Origin: G963422445 sp963422445
GTDB taxonomy: Bacteria; Pseudomonadota; Alphaproteobacteria; Thalassobaculales; Thalassobaculaceae
Assembly: GCA_963422445.2 (NCBI GenBank)
Contig: OY729512.2
Location: 992,001 to 1,056,000, forward strand
DNA: 64,000 nt
Direction of reading: 5' to 3'
The notes below the pieces were generated by a model, which was not told the origin of the DNA, searched no databases, and saw nothing but the letters and a program-made list of their open reading frames with translations. Positions 47,704 to 60,027 of the stretch are shown piece by piece. Numbering within the stretch: position 1 is the first letter of the stretch; each line of letters starts with the position of its first letter. The translations under genes were made by a program, and so were the position numbers.

Positions 47704-49131
47704 GAACCTCTTGCAAAATTCCTGCCCCCAGGGTCCGGTGAGGCCGGATCGGTCGGTTGATCCCGGTCACCTCTGCACCTGGAGGTCGGAATCCATGGAT
47801 TCGTGATGTTTCATCAGAGATGATGAGACCAAACAGGGACCTTTGTGGACATCGGGACACGCCTCTCCGGGCCACTCTTTTCGAGAGGGCCGCGAAGGGT
47901 CGGCATGCGTTGTCAGAGCCGCGTTATGGGGCGGCAAGACGTATCAACGGGTCAGCCGCCAGGGCCAGGATACCGACCATGAGTGTGGCGGGCGTTGGTC
48001 CTCTCGACACCGGACCGGATCCGGAACCGCACGGTCTCGGGATCGACATGGCCTATTGCACGCCGGGCCCGGGCCTCTCGGTCTCGCTCCTCCTTGAAGT
48101 CCTTGTCCCGGCGCGGATTGACATCGATGATCGGACCATGGCCAAGCCGTTCGCTCATCTGGTAGATCTCCCTGGCATCATAGGCCGCGTCCATGAGATC
48201 GTAGAGATTGGTCACACGCCCAGCGGTCATCATCGCCAGCGGGATCGCGACCTGGCTGGCATGGACGGATGCCGCGGTGAGGACGGTACTCAGCGGCACC
48301 CCGCAGTCTGCTGTGTCGATATGCAGCTTGTCACCGCGCCAGGCCTCCATGACCCCCTTGGCAGTCTTCTTTGCCCCGTGATCGCAGACCTTCGGCAGCG
48401 CGTCGAGCATCTCATCGAGATCCATCCCGTTCGCTTGCCGTTCGAGACGCCCAGGCTCCTTCGTCCTCTCCTCGCCCTTGCGGGGCCGGCCGCGCTTGCG
48501 GTTCGGCGTCCTGGCCTTCGGCGTCGGGGCCGGCGTCTCCCGGGCCTCGATGGCCGTCGGGTCCCTCGACACGTGGCCGATGAGCGCATCGCCCAGTGTC
48601 TCTGCGACCAGAGCCGCGTGCATCCTCTCCGGAAGACGGGACTGCGACCATTCGGCAAACGCCCGCGAAAACGTCGCTTCACTCGGGATCTCCGAGACAC
48701 GCGACCAGCCGCACAGTCGGCGCAACGTCGGGTCCACCTTGAGCCTGTCGATCAGGTGGCGGGTCGTCGGCAGATCCCATACCGCCTTGGCGATGACGCG
48801 CCCGGCGATCCTCCCGGGGCCGACCCGGACCGGTCCACACCTCATCGACGAAGCCCTCCACCTTGACGAGATCGAGAGCTGTCACGAAGCGCTTGTGCGT
48901 CTCGAGGAGAGGACCGACCGCCTCGGCCAACGCAGGGAATAAGGTCCCCTTGAAATCGGTGCCAGAGATCGGATAGGGCCGAGCCAAGGGTCATCGGGGT
49001 CACCTCCTCGGTATCTTGTTATTGTAGAAACACAACATACCACGAGGTGGCCCCGGGACCCAGGCCCTCGACAACAAAATCAGCCTCGACAAGGTAAAAA
49101 CCGGTCGGGCCGGCAATTTTGCAAGAAGCTC
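47704..49131 (-). mobile_element. IS1182-type element, copy 2
   Basis: Ends GAACCTCTTGCAAAATTCCT (left) and CAATTTTGCAAGAAGCTC (right) as in copy 1, in opposite orientation. No clear flanking duplication. It sits just upstream of the rplU promoter. Confidence 0.82.
47952..48987 (-). pseudogene. IS1182-type (DUF772/DDE) transposase copy 2, broken
   Basis: A long frame from about 48750 to 47952 holds LKVDPTLRRLCGWSRVSEIP, RTPNRKRGRPRKGEERTKE, TADCGVPLSTVLTAASVHAS, LYDLMDAAYDAREIYQMSER and GPIIDVNPRRDKDF. The N-terminal part (MTLGS-type start near 48987) is in other frames. It supplies the segments that are lost in copy 1. Confidence 0.78.
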
Positions 49132-49160
49132 CGAATTATTAGTGAATACGGCGTCTGAAC

Positions 49161-49219
49161 GAAAACTGTCAATCGGAACCGCTTTCCGATTGACAGTTTC
49201 GTCCCAGGCACTATAGTAT
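49161..49219 (+). promoter_or_regulatory. rplU operon promoter with overlapping palindrome
   Basis: TTGACA (49190-49195), 16 bases, then TATAGT (49212-49217) makes a near-consensus sigma-70 promoter about 65 bases upstream of rplU. Its -35 lies in the right arm of a 16-bp perfect inverted repeat, AAACTGTCAATCGGAA / TTCCGATTGACAGTTT, with five bases between (CCGCT). The palindrome could be an operator or a hairpin. Confidence 0.75.
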
Positions 49220-49281
49220 GCGCCCTGAATGCGGATACTTGGATGGCTGGCGGAGTTCAAGTCTCGGCCCGAGGATGTCAG

Positions 49282-49728
49282 ATGTATGCAGTCCTGAAAA
49301 CCGGCGGCAAACAATACAGAGTTGCCAAGAACGATGTTATCACGGTCGAGAGGCTGGCAGGCGATGTTGGAAATCTCATTCGTCTGGACCATGTTCTGAT
49401 GGTTGGTGACGATGATGACATAACCATTGGTGCGCCGCTGGTGGAAGGCGCGCAGGTCGCAGCGACGATCCTGGATCAGAAACGCGGCGACAAGATCATC
49501 GTCTTCAAGAAAAAGCGTCGCAAGAACTACCGACGGACTCGAGGGCATCGCCAGGAACTGACGGTCTTGCGCATTACCGATATCCTGCCGGACGGTGACT
49601 TGGATGTAGTCGAGGATATCGAAAGCGCCGTGGTCGAAACAGCGGACGCTGCGATGAAGGCTGTCGACGAGTCGGTCTTTCCTGAGACAGTCACGAGCGA
49701 GCCGGAAACCGAAGAACAGCAGGTGTAG
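49282..49728 (+). CDS. rplU: 50S ribosomal protein L21
   Basis: 148 residues from ATG 49282 after GAGG (an in-frame start 13 codons upstream is not homologous). [40 protein letters not shown] and [20 protein letters not shown] are the conserved blocks. After ITDIL an acidic tail of about 45 residues ([20 protein letters not shown]) extends past the usual end, a common alphaproteobacterial variation. First gene of the operon. Confidence 0.97.
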   Translation: MYAVLKTGGKQYRVAKNDVITVERLAGDVGNLIRLDHVLMVGDDDDITIGAPLVEGAQVAATILDQKRGDKIIVFKKKRRKNYRRTRGHRQELTVLRITDILPDGDLDVVEDIESAVVETADAAMKAVDESVFPETVTSEPETEEQQV

Positions 49729-49732
49729 TGGA

Positions 49733-52292
<2,560 letters not shown>

Positions 52293-52302
52293 GGAGCGAA
52301 TC

Positions 52303-53589
52303 ATGGCGACTGCACTTGCCGATACAACATCTGATGATCTTGAACAGCAAATGCATACTCTCGGAATCAACGCGCGCGCTGCGTCCGAAGCATTGGCGCG
52401 ATCGCCGGCGGCGCAGAAGAATCATGCCTTGCGGGCTGCCGCGTCCACGCTGAGGTCAAATGCGTCTGCGATTATCGAGGCCAATCAGCTCGATATCTCC
52501 CGCAGCCAGGAGATCGGCCTCCGAAGTTCCTTGATCGACCGGTTGGCCCTTGATGACGGGCGTTTGGAATCGGTGGCCAAGAGTCTGGAAACCGTCGCGG
52601 AGTTACCCGATCCGGTTGGTGTCGTAATAGACAGCTGGCAGCGTCCGAACGGACTTTTGATCAGCCGTGTTCGGATTCCGTTAGGTGTCATCGGCATAAT
52701 CTATGAGTCGCGGCCGAACGTTACAGCGGATGCGGGCGCACTCTGTCTCAAATCCGGCAATGCCGTGATCCTGCGTGGCGGTTCAGAATCGCTGCATTCT
52801 TCGCGGGCTATTGTTGCCTGTTTGCATCACGGGCTCAAACTCGCCGGTCTTCCGGATGCCGCCATACAGCTCGTCGATACTCGTGATCGCGCGGCTGTCG
52901 GGTATATGCTTACAATGTCCGGTCTGATCGACATTATCGTACCGCGTGGCGGCAAGTCGTTGATTGAGCGGGTTCAGCGAGAGAGCCGGATCCCTATCAT
53001 CGCCCATCTCGACGGGATTTGCCATGTTTATCTTGATGCCGCCGCTGATCCTGCCATGGCGCGGGACGTCACGCTCAACGCCAAGATGCGGCGAACCAGT
53101 ATCTGTGGCGCCGCCGAAACGCTGCTTGTCGATCGGACAGCGGCCGAGCGCCTGCTTCCGCCGGTTATCCGGGATCTTCGCGCATCCGGGTGCGTGGTGA
53201 AAGGCGACGACGGCGCTAGGGCAATCGTCACCGACATGGACATGGCGCACGAAGCGGACTGGACAACAGAATATCTCGACGCGATCCTGTCAGTGCGGCT
53301 GGTCGATGGCGTCGATGGCGCGATCGACCATATCAATCGTTATGGATCCAATCACACCGACACGATCGTGACCGACGATACGACGGCGGCCGAACGGTTT
53401 CTTTCGGATATCGACAGCGCCATCGTCCTGCACAATGCCTCGACCCAGTTTGCCGACGGCGGCGAATTCGGAATGGGCGCCGAGATCGGGATTTCAACGG
53501 GGCGCATTCATGCGCGTGGGCCGGTCGGTACGGAACAACTGACCAGCTTCAAATACGTTGTCCGGGGTGACGGGCAAACCAGGCCCTGA
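52303..53589 (+). CDS. proA: glutamate-5-semialdehyde dehydrogenase (gamma-glutamyl phosphate reductase)
   Basis: 428 residues from ATG 52303, after AAGGAG. It shows [48 protein letters not shown], the catalytic Cys in [15 protein letters not shown] and [20 protein letters not shown]. It reduces glutamyl phosphate, made by ProB, with NADPH. proB and proA are adjacent and probably cotranscribed. Confidence 0.97.
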   Translation: MATALADTTSDDLEQQMHTLGINARAASEALARSPAAQKNHALRAAASTLRSNASAIIEANQLDISRSQEIGLRSSLIDRLALDDGRLESVAKSLETVAELPDPVGVVIDSWQRPNGLLISRVRIPLGVIGIIYESRPNVTADAGALCLKSGNAVILRGGSESLHSSRAIVACLHHGLKLAGLPDAAIQLVDTRDRAAVGYMLTMSGLIDIIVPRGGKSLIERVQRESRIPIIAHLDGICHVYLDAAADPAMARDVTLNAKMRRTSICGAAETLLVDRTAAERLLPPVIRDLRASGCVVKGDDGARAIVTDMDMAHEADWTTEYLDAILSVRLVDGVDGAIDHINRYGSNHTDTIVTDDTTAAERFLSDIDSAIVLHNASTQFADGGEFGMGAEIGISTGRIHARGPVGTEQLTSFKYVVRGDGQTRP

Positions 53590-53603
53590 TCAACTGTCAG
53601 CAC

Positions 53604-54308
53604 ATGACAACGCCTCGCGGCGCTCCGGTCTTGCCGTCGACGATCGGACAAGGTGATTGCCGAGGGTTGCGCATCGGGCTGATGGGTGGGTCGTTCAACC
53701 CGGCCCATTCCGGACATCTGATGGTGTCCAACCTCGCCCTGAAACGGTTGCGCCTTGATCGCGTGTGGTGGCTGGTCTCACCCCAGAATCCGTTAAAGCC
53801 GTTGACCGATATGGCGCCGTTTGCCGATCGCCTCGGTGCTGCGCGGACGGTCGCCAGTCATCCGCGTATTATGGTCAGTACTCTCGAAGCCGAGATCGGG
53901 ACGATCTATTCGGTCGACACGGTGAAGATGCTTCGCAAGCGGTTTCCCCGCACACGATTTGTCTGGATCATGGGCGCGGACAACCTGCGGCAGATGTCGG
54001 CTTGGCAAAATTGGCCGTCGCTGTTCCGGACTGTCGGCGTCGCGGTGTTCGACCGTCCCGGTTATGCCTTGAAGGCGTTGTCCGGCTGTGCCGCCGGGCG
54101 GTTTGCCGGGTTTCGTTTGCCGGAGCGCCGGGGTCGGGCGGTCGCGTCGCGCAGACCGCCGACCTGGGTGTTTCATCACACCAGGTTGGACCTGGTTTCG
54201 GCTACGGCAATCAGAAACCGAAAACCCGGCAGCCGATCCGCACTGTCGAACCGTGAGTGTGGGGCGCCCGGCTATTCCGGCAGATCAAATCTTGTTTTGC
54301 CGGCATGA
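53604..54308 (+). CDS. nadD: nicotinate-nucleotide adenylyltransferase
   Basis: 234 residues with the nucleotidyltransferase motif MGGSFNPAHSGHLMVS, VWWLVSPQNPLKP, FVWIMGADNLRQMSAWQNW and the C-terminal VSATAIR. The Rossmann-fold enzyme makes nicotinate adenine dinucleotide. After VSATAIRNRK an unusual tail of about 30 residues (PGSRSALSNRECGAPGYSGR) runs to 54308; most homologues end soon after SATAIR. The tail probably comes from sequence placed there by rearrangement. The usual downstream neighbour, rsfS, is at 21.4-21.8 kb. Confidence 0.94.
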   Translation: MTTPRGAPVLPSTIGQGDCRGLRIGLMGGSFNPAHSGHLMVSNLALKRLRLDRVWWLVSPQNPLKPLTDMAPFADRLGAARTVASHPRIMVSTLEAEIGTIYSVDTVKMLRKRFPRTRFVWIMGADNLRQMSAWQNWPSLFRTVGVAVFDRPGYALKALSGCAAGRFAGFRLPERRGRAVASRRPPTWVFHHTRLDLVSATAIRNRKPGSRSALSNRECGAPGYSGRSNLVLPA

Positions 54309-54410
54309 TCAGGACTGCCAGTGGTATGGACGGTGACGCTGGCGTCGACGGATGAAAGTCCGACCCTCATCGGTATGATCACCATCTTGTTCTCAAGTGT
54401 CTCGGCGCTA
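54272..54410 (-). other. possible 3' end of a truncated minus-strand gene
   Basis: The minus-strand frame reads TLENKMVIIPMRVGLSSVDA, then SVTVHTTGSPDHAGKTRFDL and a stop at 54272. It has no start because the IS630-a element begins at 54411. It looks protein-like and overlaps the nadD tail, as expected at a rearrangement junction. Family not recognised. Confidence 0.35.
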
Positions 54411-55497
54411 GTGGATTGATTCCAACGTTTGGACGCCTCTTTTTCTTGCGGCGATGATGGTATCGGGATCGGCGGTCCAGACGAAGGGCTTGGCTTCGGT
54501 GGTGTTGTGTTCGTCGATGACGCGGCGGATGGCATCCTGGAGTTCGCGTACGGAGCGGCAGACGCCGTATTTGAGACGGCGTCGTGTCAGCTTGGCGAAG
54601 ACGCCTTCGAGCGCGTTCAGCCACGCGCTCGAGGTGGGGGTGACGTGGAAGGTCGAGCGCGGATGGCGTGCGAGCCAGACCCGGACTTCCTTGTGCTTGT
54701 GAGTAGCGTCGTTGTCGAGGATGGCATGGACCGGGACGCCGGCGGGTATCGTGCGCGCGATGCGGTTGAGGAATCTTAGGAACGCCTGGTGGCGATGCCG
54801 ACTGGCATGCTGGCCGATGACCGTGCCGTCGAGCACGGTCAGGGCGGCAAACAGCGTCGTCGTGCCGTTGCGCTTGGAATCATGTGTCATGGTGGCGCCG
54901 CGGCCTTTCTTCAGCGGCAGGCCGGGCTGTGTGCGGTCGTGTGCCTGACTGTGCGACGTGTCATCGATCGACAGCACGACCGCATGAGCCGGCGGCGCAA
55001 CGGAGAGGCCGACGATGTCGGTCAGCGTCTCGAGGCAGGCGGGATCGTTCGAAAGCGTGAACGGCCGCCAGCGGTGCGGCATCAGGCCATGCGCCTGCCA
55101 GACCGTCCAGACCCTCGAAGCGGCACCCCCACAGCCTTCGCCATCGCCCGCAGCGTCCAGTGGGTCGCCGCGTGAGGCGGCGAGGTGTGGGTCAACCCGA
55201 CGATCTTCGCCACCGGCTCAGGAGCCAGAGGCGTCTTGCCCGGCGGACGCGTCTTGTCCCGCAGAAGTCCGTCCACACCGTCTTCCATAGAAGCGGTCCT
55301 GCCAGCGCCAGACACTGTTCTTCGCCTTGCCGGTCTCTCTCATGATGGCCATCGTGCCGAGCCCGTCGTCGCTCAGAAGAACGATGCGCGCCCGCCAGAC
55401 GTGCGTCTGCGGGCTCTTCGGGTCCGAGACAACCGTTTCAAGGCGATGCCGGTCGCCTGAAGTGAGCGTGAATGAAACACCAGGGCGCATCTTGCAA
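54411..55497 (-). pseudogene. IS630-family transposase, IS630-a copy A
   Basis: The N-terminal part (MRPGVSFTLTSGDRHRLETV, MRETGKAKNSVWRWQDRFYG, starting near 55494) is followed by a frame with DGVDGLLRDKTRPPGKTPLA, then another change near 55080-55130 and a C-terminal frame to 54411 (VVLSIDDTSHSQAHDRTQPG, HAILDNDATHKHKEV, HVTPTSSAWLNALEGVFAKL). The shift near 55105 is specific to this copy and inactivates it. Confidence 0.85.
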
Positions 55498-55537
55498 ACC
55501 TCCGTGATCGACAAATCAGAAGAACATAATAACGGAT

Positions 55538-55647
55538 ACCGCTTATGCACGTGGCTCCGGTTGCACACGATGTTGCCCCAATGTCGACTATTCCCGGCAC
55601 GCCAAACGCTACATGTACGTTTCACCGGAGCCACGTGCATAAGCGGT
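55538..55647. mobile_element. 110-bp MITE (MITE-1), copy 1
   Basis: Bounded by ACCGCTTATGCACGTGGCTC and its inverse GAGCCACGTGCATAAGCGGT, with 8-bp duplications TAACGGAT (55530-55537 and 55648-55655). The ends match those of the IS1595 element at 39365-40415. The centre (about 64 bases) has no coding capacity. Copy 2, at 62301-62410, has the same length in inverse orientation. Confidence 0.95.
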
Positions 55648-55677
55648 TAACGGATATATTTGTAACGATCTATCCAC

Positions 55678-56474
55678 TAGCTCTGCGCTGTTCGAATTTC
55701 TGTGCCGATCGTGGTCTCGACACGGTCCTCTGAAAGCGCTGTTATGGGATGACGACACGGTGATTCCACGCTGTAAACAGCGAGTCCATGACAAGAGTTT
55801 GGCGACATGAATTCTTGCCAAAAAAGTAGAAAAGCCCGTTTTCTCCGGCGATTTAATCTCGCTGACGGATCAAATTGTGAAAATGACTTCGCTGTATGTT
55901 GTCAAATTGCCGCTCGGCCGGCGCTCAAATTTAGCATGAGATCGCTGTGGGGATGACGATCATATCTGGCCGTTAAACTCACTCCGGTCTCTGGAAGGGC
56001 GAGACGCAAGAGTCGGACGGGCAACCGGGAACAGTCATCACCCGGCTGCTGATTCCGGATCGCACCGACACTATCAGCGACAGCGAGAAGGGCGAGGTCT
56101 TCTACGCCTGTCTGGAGACTGGCGAGATCCGCCCCTTGCCTTTCAGTGTTTCGTGTGGATCGGGATATCGTGAAGTACCGGTGCCCCGGCCGAAGTTTAC
56201 GACTTCGATTTCGGACGTAGCGGGCACTGGGTTCTGCCGCGGATAGCCGATCCGACCGGGCTGGCGGAGGTATAAGCACGGTTGTGAAAACACGGCGATT
56301 CCATGCTAAATTCAGTTTTCCTGATCCCGGCTAAAATCAGATGATCCCTGTTTTGTGATCGGTTGCGATTTCATAGACGAGTCCGAGCTCGTTCCGGGGT
56401 AGATGGTCCTGGTTTCGGTGTGGTCCGTGAGGAGAGACGCCAGCATCCGGTCGAGGGCATTGTCGGCGACGCTA
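55678..56474. other. between two IS630-a copies: R1 copy 2 and unrecognised fragments
   Basis: Holds repeat R1 (55865-55949, minus) and a plus-strand coding-like fragment at about 55995-56250 (ESDGQPGTVITRLLIPDRTD, EKGEVFYACLETGEIRPLPF) of unknown family without a start. A minus-strand coding-like fragment at about 56330-56470 (LPRNELGLVYEIATDHKTGI) is cut by IS630-a copy B. None can be named. Confidence 0.45.
55865..55949 (-). repeat. dispersed repeat R1, copy 2
   Basis: On the minus strand it reads CATGCTAAATTTGAGCGCCG, then TTTGACAACATACAGCGAAG and TCATTTTCACAATTTGATCC, in the same order as copies at 8764-8850 and 59934-60015. A partial match to its start (GCGATTCCATGCTAAATTCA) also lies at about 56293-56312. 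Confidence 0.7.
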
Positions 56475-57624
56475 GTGGATTGATCGTTACAAGTATATCC
56501 ATTATTGTGTTCTTCTGATTTGTCGATCCCGGAGGTCTGCAAGATGCGCCCTGGTGTTTCATTCACGCTCACTTCGGGCGACCGGCATCGCCTTGAAACG
56601 GTTGTCCCGGACCCGAAGAGCCCGCAGAAGCACGTCTGGCGGGCGCGCATCGTTCTTCTGAGCGACGATGGGCTCGGCAGGATGGCCATCATGAGAGAGA
56701 CCGGCAAGGCGAAGAACAGTGTCCGGCGCTGGCAGGACCGCTTCTATGGAAGACGGTGTGGACGGACTTCTGCTGGACAAGACGCGTCCGCCGGGCAAGA
56801 CGCCTCTGGCTCCTGAGCCGGTGGCGAAGATCGTCGGGTTGACCCACACCTCGCCGCCTCACGCGGCGACCCACTGGACGCTGCGGGCGATGGCGAAGGC
56901 TGTCGAGGTTGCCGCTTCGACGGTCTGGGCGGTCTGGCAGGCGCATGGCCTGATGCCGCACCGCTGGCGGCCGTTCACGCTTTCGAACGATCCCGCCTGC
57001 CTCGAGACGCTGACCGACATCGTCGGCCTCTCCGTTGCGCCGCCGGCTCACGCGGTCGTGCTGTCGATCGATGACAGGTCGCACCGTCAGGCCCGCGACC
57101 GCACACAGCCCGGCCTGCCGCTGAAGAAAGGCCGCGGCGCCACCATGACACATGATTACAAGCGCAACGGCACGACGACGCTGTTTGCCGCCCTGACCGT
57201 GCTCGACGGCACGGTCATCGGCCAGCATGCCAGCCGGCATCGCCACCAGGCGTTCCCGAGATGCCTCAACCGCATCGCGCGCACGATACCCGCCGGCGTC
57301 CCGGTCCATGCCATCCTCGATAACGACGCCATTCACAAGCACAAGGACGTCCAGGTCTGGCTCGCACGCCATCCGCGCTGGACCTTCCACGTCACCCCCA
57401 CCTCGAGCGCGTGGCTGAACGCGCTCGACGGCGTCTTCGCCAAGCGGACACGACGCCGTCTCAAATACGGTGTCTTTCGCTCCGTACGCGACCTCCAGGA
57501 CGTCATCCGCCGCGTTATCGACGAACACAACACCACCGAAGCCAGGCCCTTCGTCTGGATCGCCGATCCCGATACCATCATCGCCGCAAGAAAAAGAGGG
57601 GTCCAAACATTGGAATCAATCCAC
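56475..57624 (+). mobile_element. IS630-a element, copy B
   Basis: Starts after TA (56473-56474) with GTGGATTGATCGTTACAAG and ends GAATCAATCCAC at 57624, but the next bases are CA rather than TA, so the right flank has changed since insertion. It is the most complete coding copy of IS630-a. Confidence 0.88.
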
Positions 57625-57642
57625 CAGGGATCCGGACTCTGA
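56544..57642 (+). CDS. IS630-family transposase, IS630-a copy B, two overlapping frames
   Basis: Frame 1 (from ATG 56544, MRPGVSFTLTSGDRHRLETV, with the HTH IMRETGKAKNSVRRWQDRF) ends at 56816. Frame 2 (MEDGVDGLLLDKTRPPGKTP onward) continues to 57642 with VVLSIDDRSHRQARDRTQPG, HAILDNDAIHKHKDVQVWLA and HVTPTSSAWLNALDGVFAKR. All three copies in the window have the same extra base at the switch (CTTCTATGGAAGACGG), so the two-frame layout is a feature of the element: either programmed frameshifting or coupled translation. Confidence 0.8.
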
Positions 57643-59575
57643 GGATGCCGTTTTCGGGTTCGGGCCGGATGTTGGCGTCGCAGGTCGGCAGGGTATCGAG
57701 TTTGTCCGTCTCGGTGAGGTCGCCGGCCCGGACATGTTTCGGCGTGGTGCCGCGTCGCTGTTTCAGATCGTCGATTTCGACGGTGAGGGCCTTGACGGTC
57801 TCCTTGGTGTCGCGTTCGGCCCTAATCTCGCATCCCGTGATTTCAACGATGCGGTTGCGCAGCCGGCCCGGGCGCCCCGGATCTTCTTGATCCGGGTCTC
57901 GATCCTGTGCCAGACAATCGTCAATACGGTCTGGCGCAGGATCGAGCGGTTCGAGGTCATGGGTGACGAGGGCATCAAGGTTGAACGCGTGGCGCATGTA
58001 TTCGGAGACATTCTCCTGCGAAACGCGTGCTCGACGAGGTCGGATGGGTCGCGATCAGCGGCACCTGACGGCGAGTGTCGAGACACCGGCGGATCTGCCG
58101 GACCGTCAGCCCGTTCTTCAAGGTAACATCTTTCTCGGCCAGGCTGACGGTGACGTCATGGACGCCGGCCGGCCTCTGGAGCGGGACCGTGACCGGGCGG
58201 AAGTCGCTGTCCGGCCCGGTCGTCTCCCTTATGGGTCTTGTGCCAGGTGATGCAGGCGATGCCCTGACGGGCGAGGGTCCTGAACAGGGCCCGGCGTCAG
58301 CCTTCGCGATCGAAGACCAGGGTCTGCGCCGGATCGCCGGGGTCCGGCCGCGTCAGGTCCGGCACGATATCCTCCCGGATCGTGGCGCCCGGTTTCGGAT
58401 CGAGTGGCTTGTGGATGCACGGCAGCGGCTTGCCGCCGAGGGCGTTGACCCGGTATCCGACGGTGCCCGTCAGACACGGTGTCTGACGGGCGACGAGGTG
58501 TTCGGGCAACGGGTCCTTGCGCCCGGCACGGATCTTGACATGGCCGTCAAGCGCCAGGTTACGGCCACCGGATCGGCCTTCAGGCCACCGCCCAGCGTTC
58601 GGCCAGCGCCATCTGCCACTGATGGACCGTATCCGATGATCCGGCGATCAGCCTGATCTTCTCGCGCAGGGTCTTGACCTCGGGACAGCGGTCGAGGCCG
58701 AGCAGCAGCTCCCATTCGCCGGGTGCCAGATCGCGCAGCTGTTCGGGGTCACGGACCCGGGCCAGGGTCATGAACGCCAGGACGATCAGGATCGTGGTCA
58801 GGCCGTACACCCTTTCGGCAGCTGGACCAGGTCGGCGGCGGTGTCGAGCAGCCCGTCCTTCAACACGGTTGGCAGGGCTATGAGTGCCGCCATTGCCGAC
58901 CGCATTCTCCGGTTCCAGGACCTGCGGTGTTGCGTCTTCAAGGGTGCCGAAACTGGCTAGCACCCGGTCGTATCATGCAGCATGCAGCACGGCCTATCGG
59001 CGTTGTGCGGTCGCGGGCCTCACGCGGCGCACGATCGCGGGCGGTCATGGTTCCGGCGGCAGAAAGGTCGGAGACGGGATCCCGGGATGCTGCCGGACCG
59101 GTGTCAGGCAGCGCCATAACGCCGGTGCGGCAATTCTCGTTCAAGATGGCAGACGAGAGACTGAGAGCCCTGGCCATGCTGCGCTGGCTCAGGCCAGTGG
59201 CCTACAACTGCGCTGCGCGGGCCACCAGCGCAGGCGTCACGACCATGCGGCCGCGGCGACGCGGCAGCCGGATAAAGCCCGCGGCACCCTCGCGCCGATA
59301 CAGATGAACGGCCCGACAGGCTGTCGGAAGCGAAAACGCCGAAGGCTTCGGACAGTGCGGTCTGCCGGGGACGGTTGTCGACATGACAGCGCGCGATGAG
59401 CAAGGTCCGGGCCCGGATATCGTCAGCCGGATGACTGTCGACGGGTTCGGGATTGCAAGAACAGATGGTGACGCGCTCGACGGTCGTCATGGCGAACCAC
59501 GTGCCGATCGGAATCGCGTCCGGACATTGCAGAGGCAGGTGCAGGCGAGCATGGGAAACTGCAAAATCCATTCAG
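57640..59575 (-). pseudogene. large unclassified transposase-like gene, heavily decayed
   Basis: Minus-strand pieces in order: LQCPDAIPIGTWFAMTTVER near 59500; a helix-turn-helix-like part near 59250-59350; RVYGLTTILIVLAFMTLARV and RDPEQLRDLAPGEWELLLGL near 58650-58850; LRVDGHVKIRAG-type sequence with EHLVARQTPCLTGTVGYRVN near 58450; QTLVFDREG near 58300; then ENVSEYMRHAFNLDALVTHD near 58000 and CEIRAERDTKETVKALTVEI near 57800. The order matches a family of roughly 600-900-residue transposase-like proteins annotated without IS family. Many frameshifts. Confidence 0.6.
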
Positions 59576-59610
59576 GGCATTTTATTCACTTTTGGCGCCA
59601 ACTGTCAAGG

Positions 59611-59699
59611 ACATTCGTGCCCGGACAACAAAACCCCTCGGAAATTCGGGAGTTGGAACCCCGGACCATCAATCCGGTCAAATCATGGGATCAGGGTGT
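59611..59699 (+). repeat. dispersed repeat R3, copy 1 (uninterrupted)
   Basis: Reads ACATTCGTGCCCGGACAACA, AAATTCGGGAGTTGGAACCC, GGACCATCAATCCGGTCAAA, TCATGGGATCAGG. The reverse complement of 62243-62451 shows the same order but with MITE-1 copy 2 inserted at AATTCGGG, so this copy is a paralogous empty site. Confidence 0.8.
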
Positions 59700-59707
59700 T
59701 TGAAATT

Positions 59708-59932
59708 GGCTCAATTCGTGATTCGTAGGCATACCCTGGTGGAGGCTACGGTGATGAACGGCGGGTCCCAGAAAAGTGGGCCTCTTCTGCGGCGTTTGAT
59801 CGAGATGACCATCAGCGGTCTCGACAGCCGCCTCAGGCGGCTCAAGCCATGAAACTTGCCGCCCTCCGCGCCATGGAGCGGGGGCTGGTTACAAACTTGA
59901 TCGAGTTATGCCTACGAATTTCGAATTGAGCC
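59708..59932. mobile_element. 225-bp MITE (MITE-2)
   Basis: Ends GGCTCAATTCGTGATTCGTA and TACGAATTTCGAATTGAGCC are imperfect inverted repeats of about 25 bases. Perfect 8-bp duplications TTGAAATT flank it (59700-59707 and 59933-59940). The inside has a short frame (MNGGSQKSGPLLRRLIEMTI) but no transposase. An 8-bp duplication fits IS1595- or IS66-type mobilisation. Confidence 0.85.
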
Positions 59933-59933
59933 T

Positions 59934-60015
59934 TGAAATTTGAACGCCAGTCGATCGGCACTTTGACAACATACAGCGAAGTCATTTTTACAAATCAGGC
60001 CGTAAACGATCTCAT
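59934..60015 (+). repeat. dispersed repeat R1, copy 3
   Basis: TGAAATTTGAACGCCAGTCG, then CTTTGACAACATACAGCGAA and GTCATTTTTACAAATCAGGC. More diverged than the others. It begins at the right duplication of MITE-2, which therefore inserted at or inside R1. Confidence 0.65.
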
Positions 60016-60027
60016 CTACTACCGCTA

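Larger units (their letters stand above)
54411..55677 (-). mobile_element. IS630-a element, copy A, carrying a MITE
   Basis: Outer ends GTGGATTGATTCCAACG and GTAACGATCTATCCAC, flanked by TA (54409-54410 and 55678-55679). The copy is about 110 bp longer than copy B because a MITE with its 8-bp duplication sits at 55538-55647. Confidence 0.9.
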
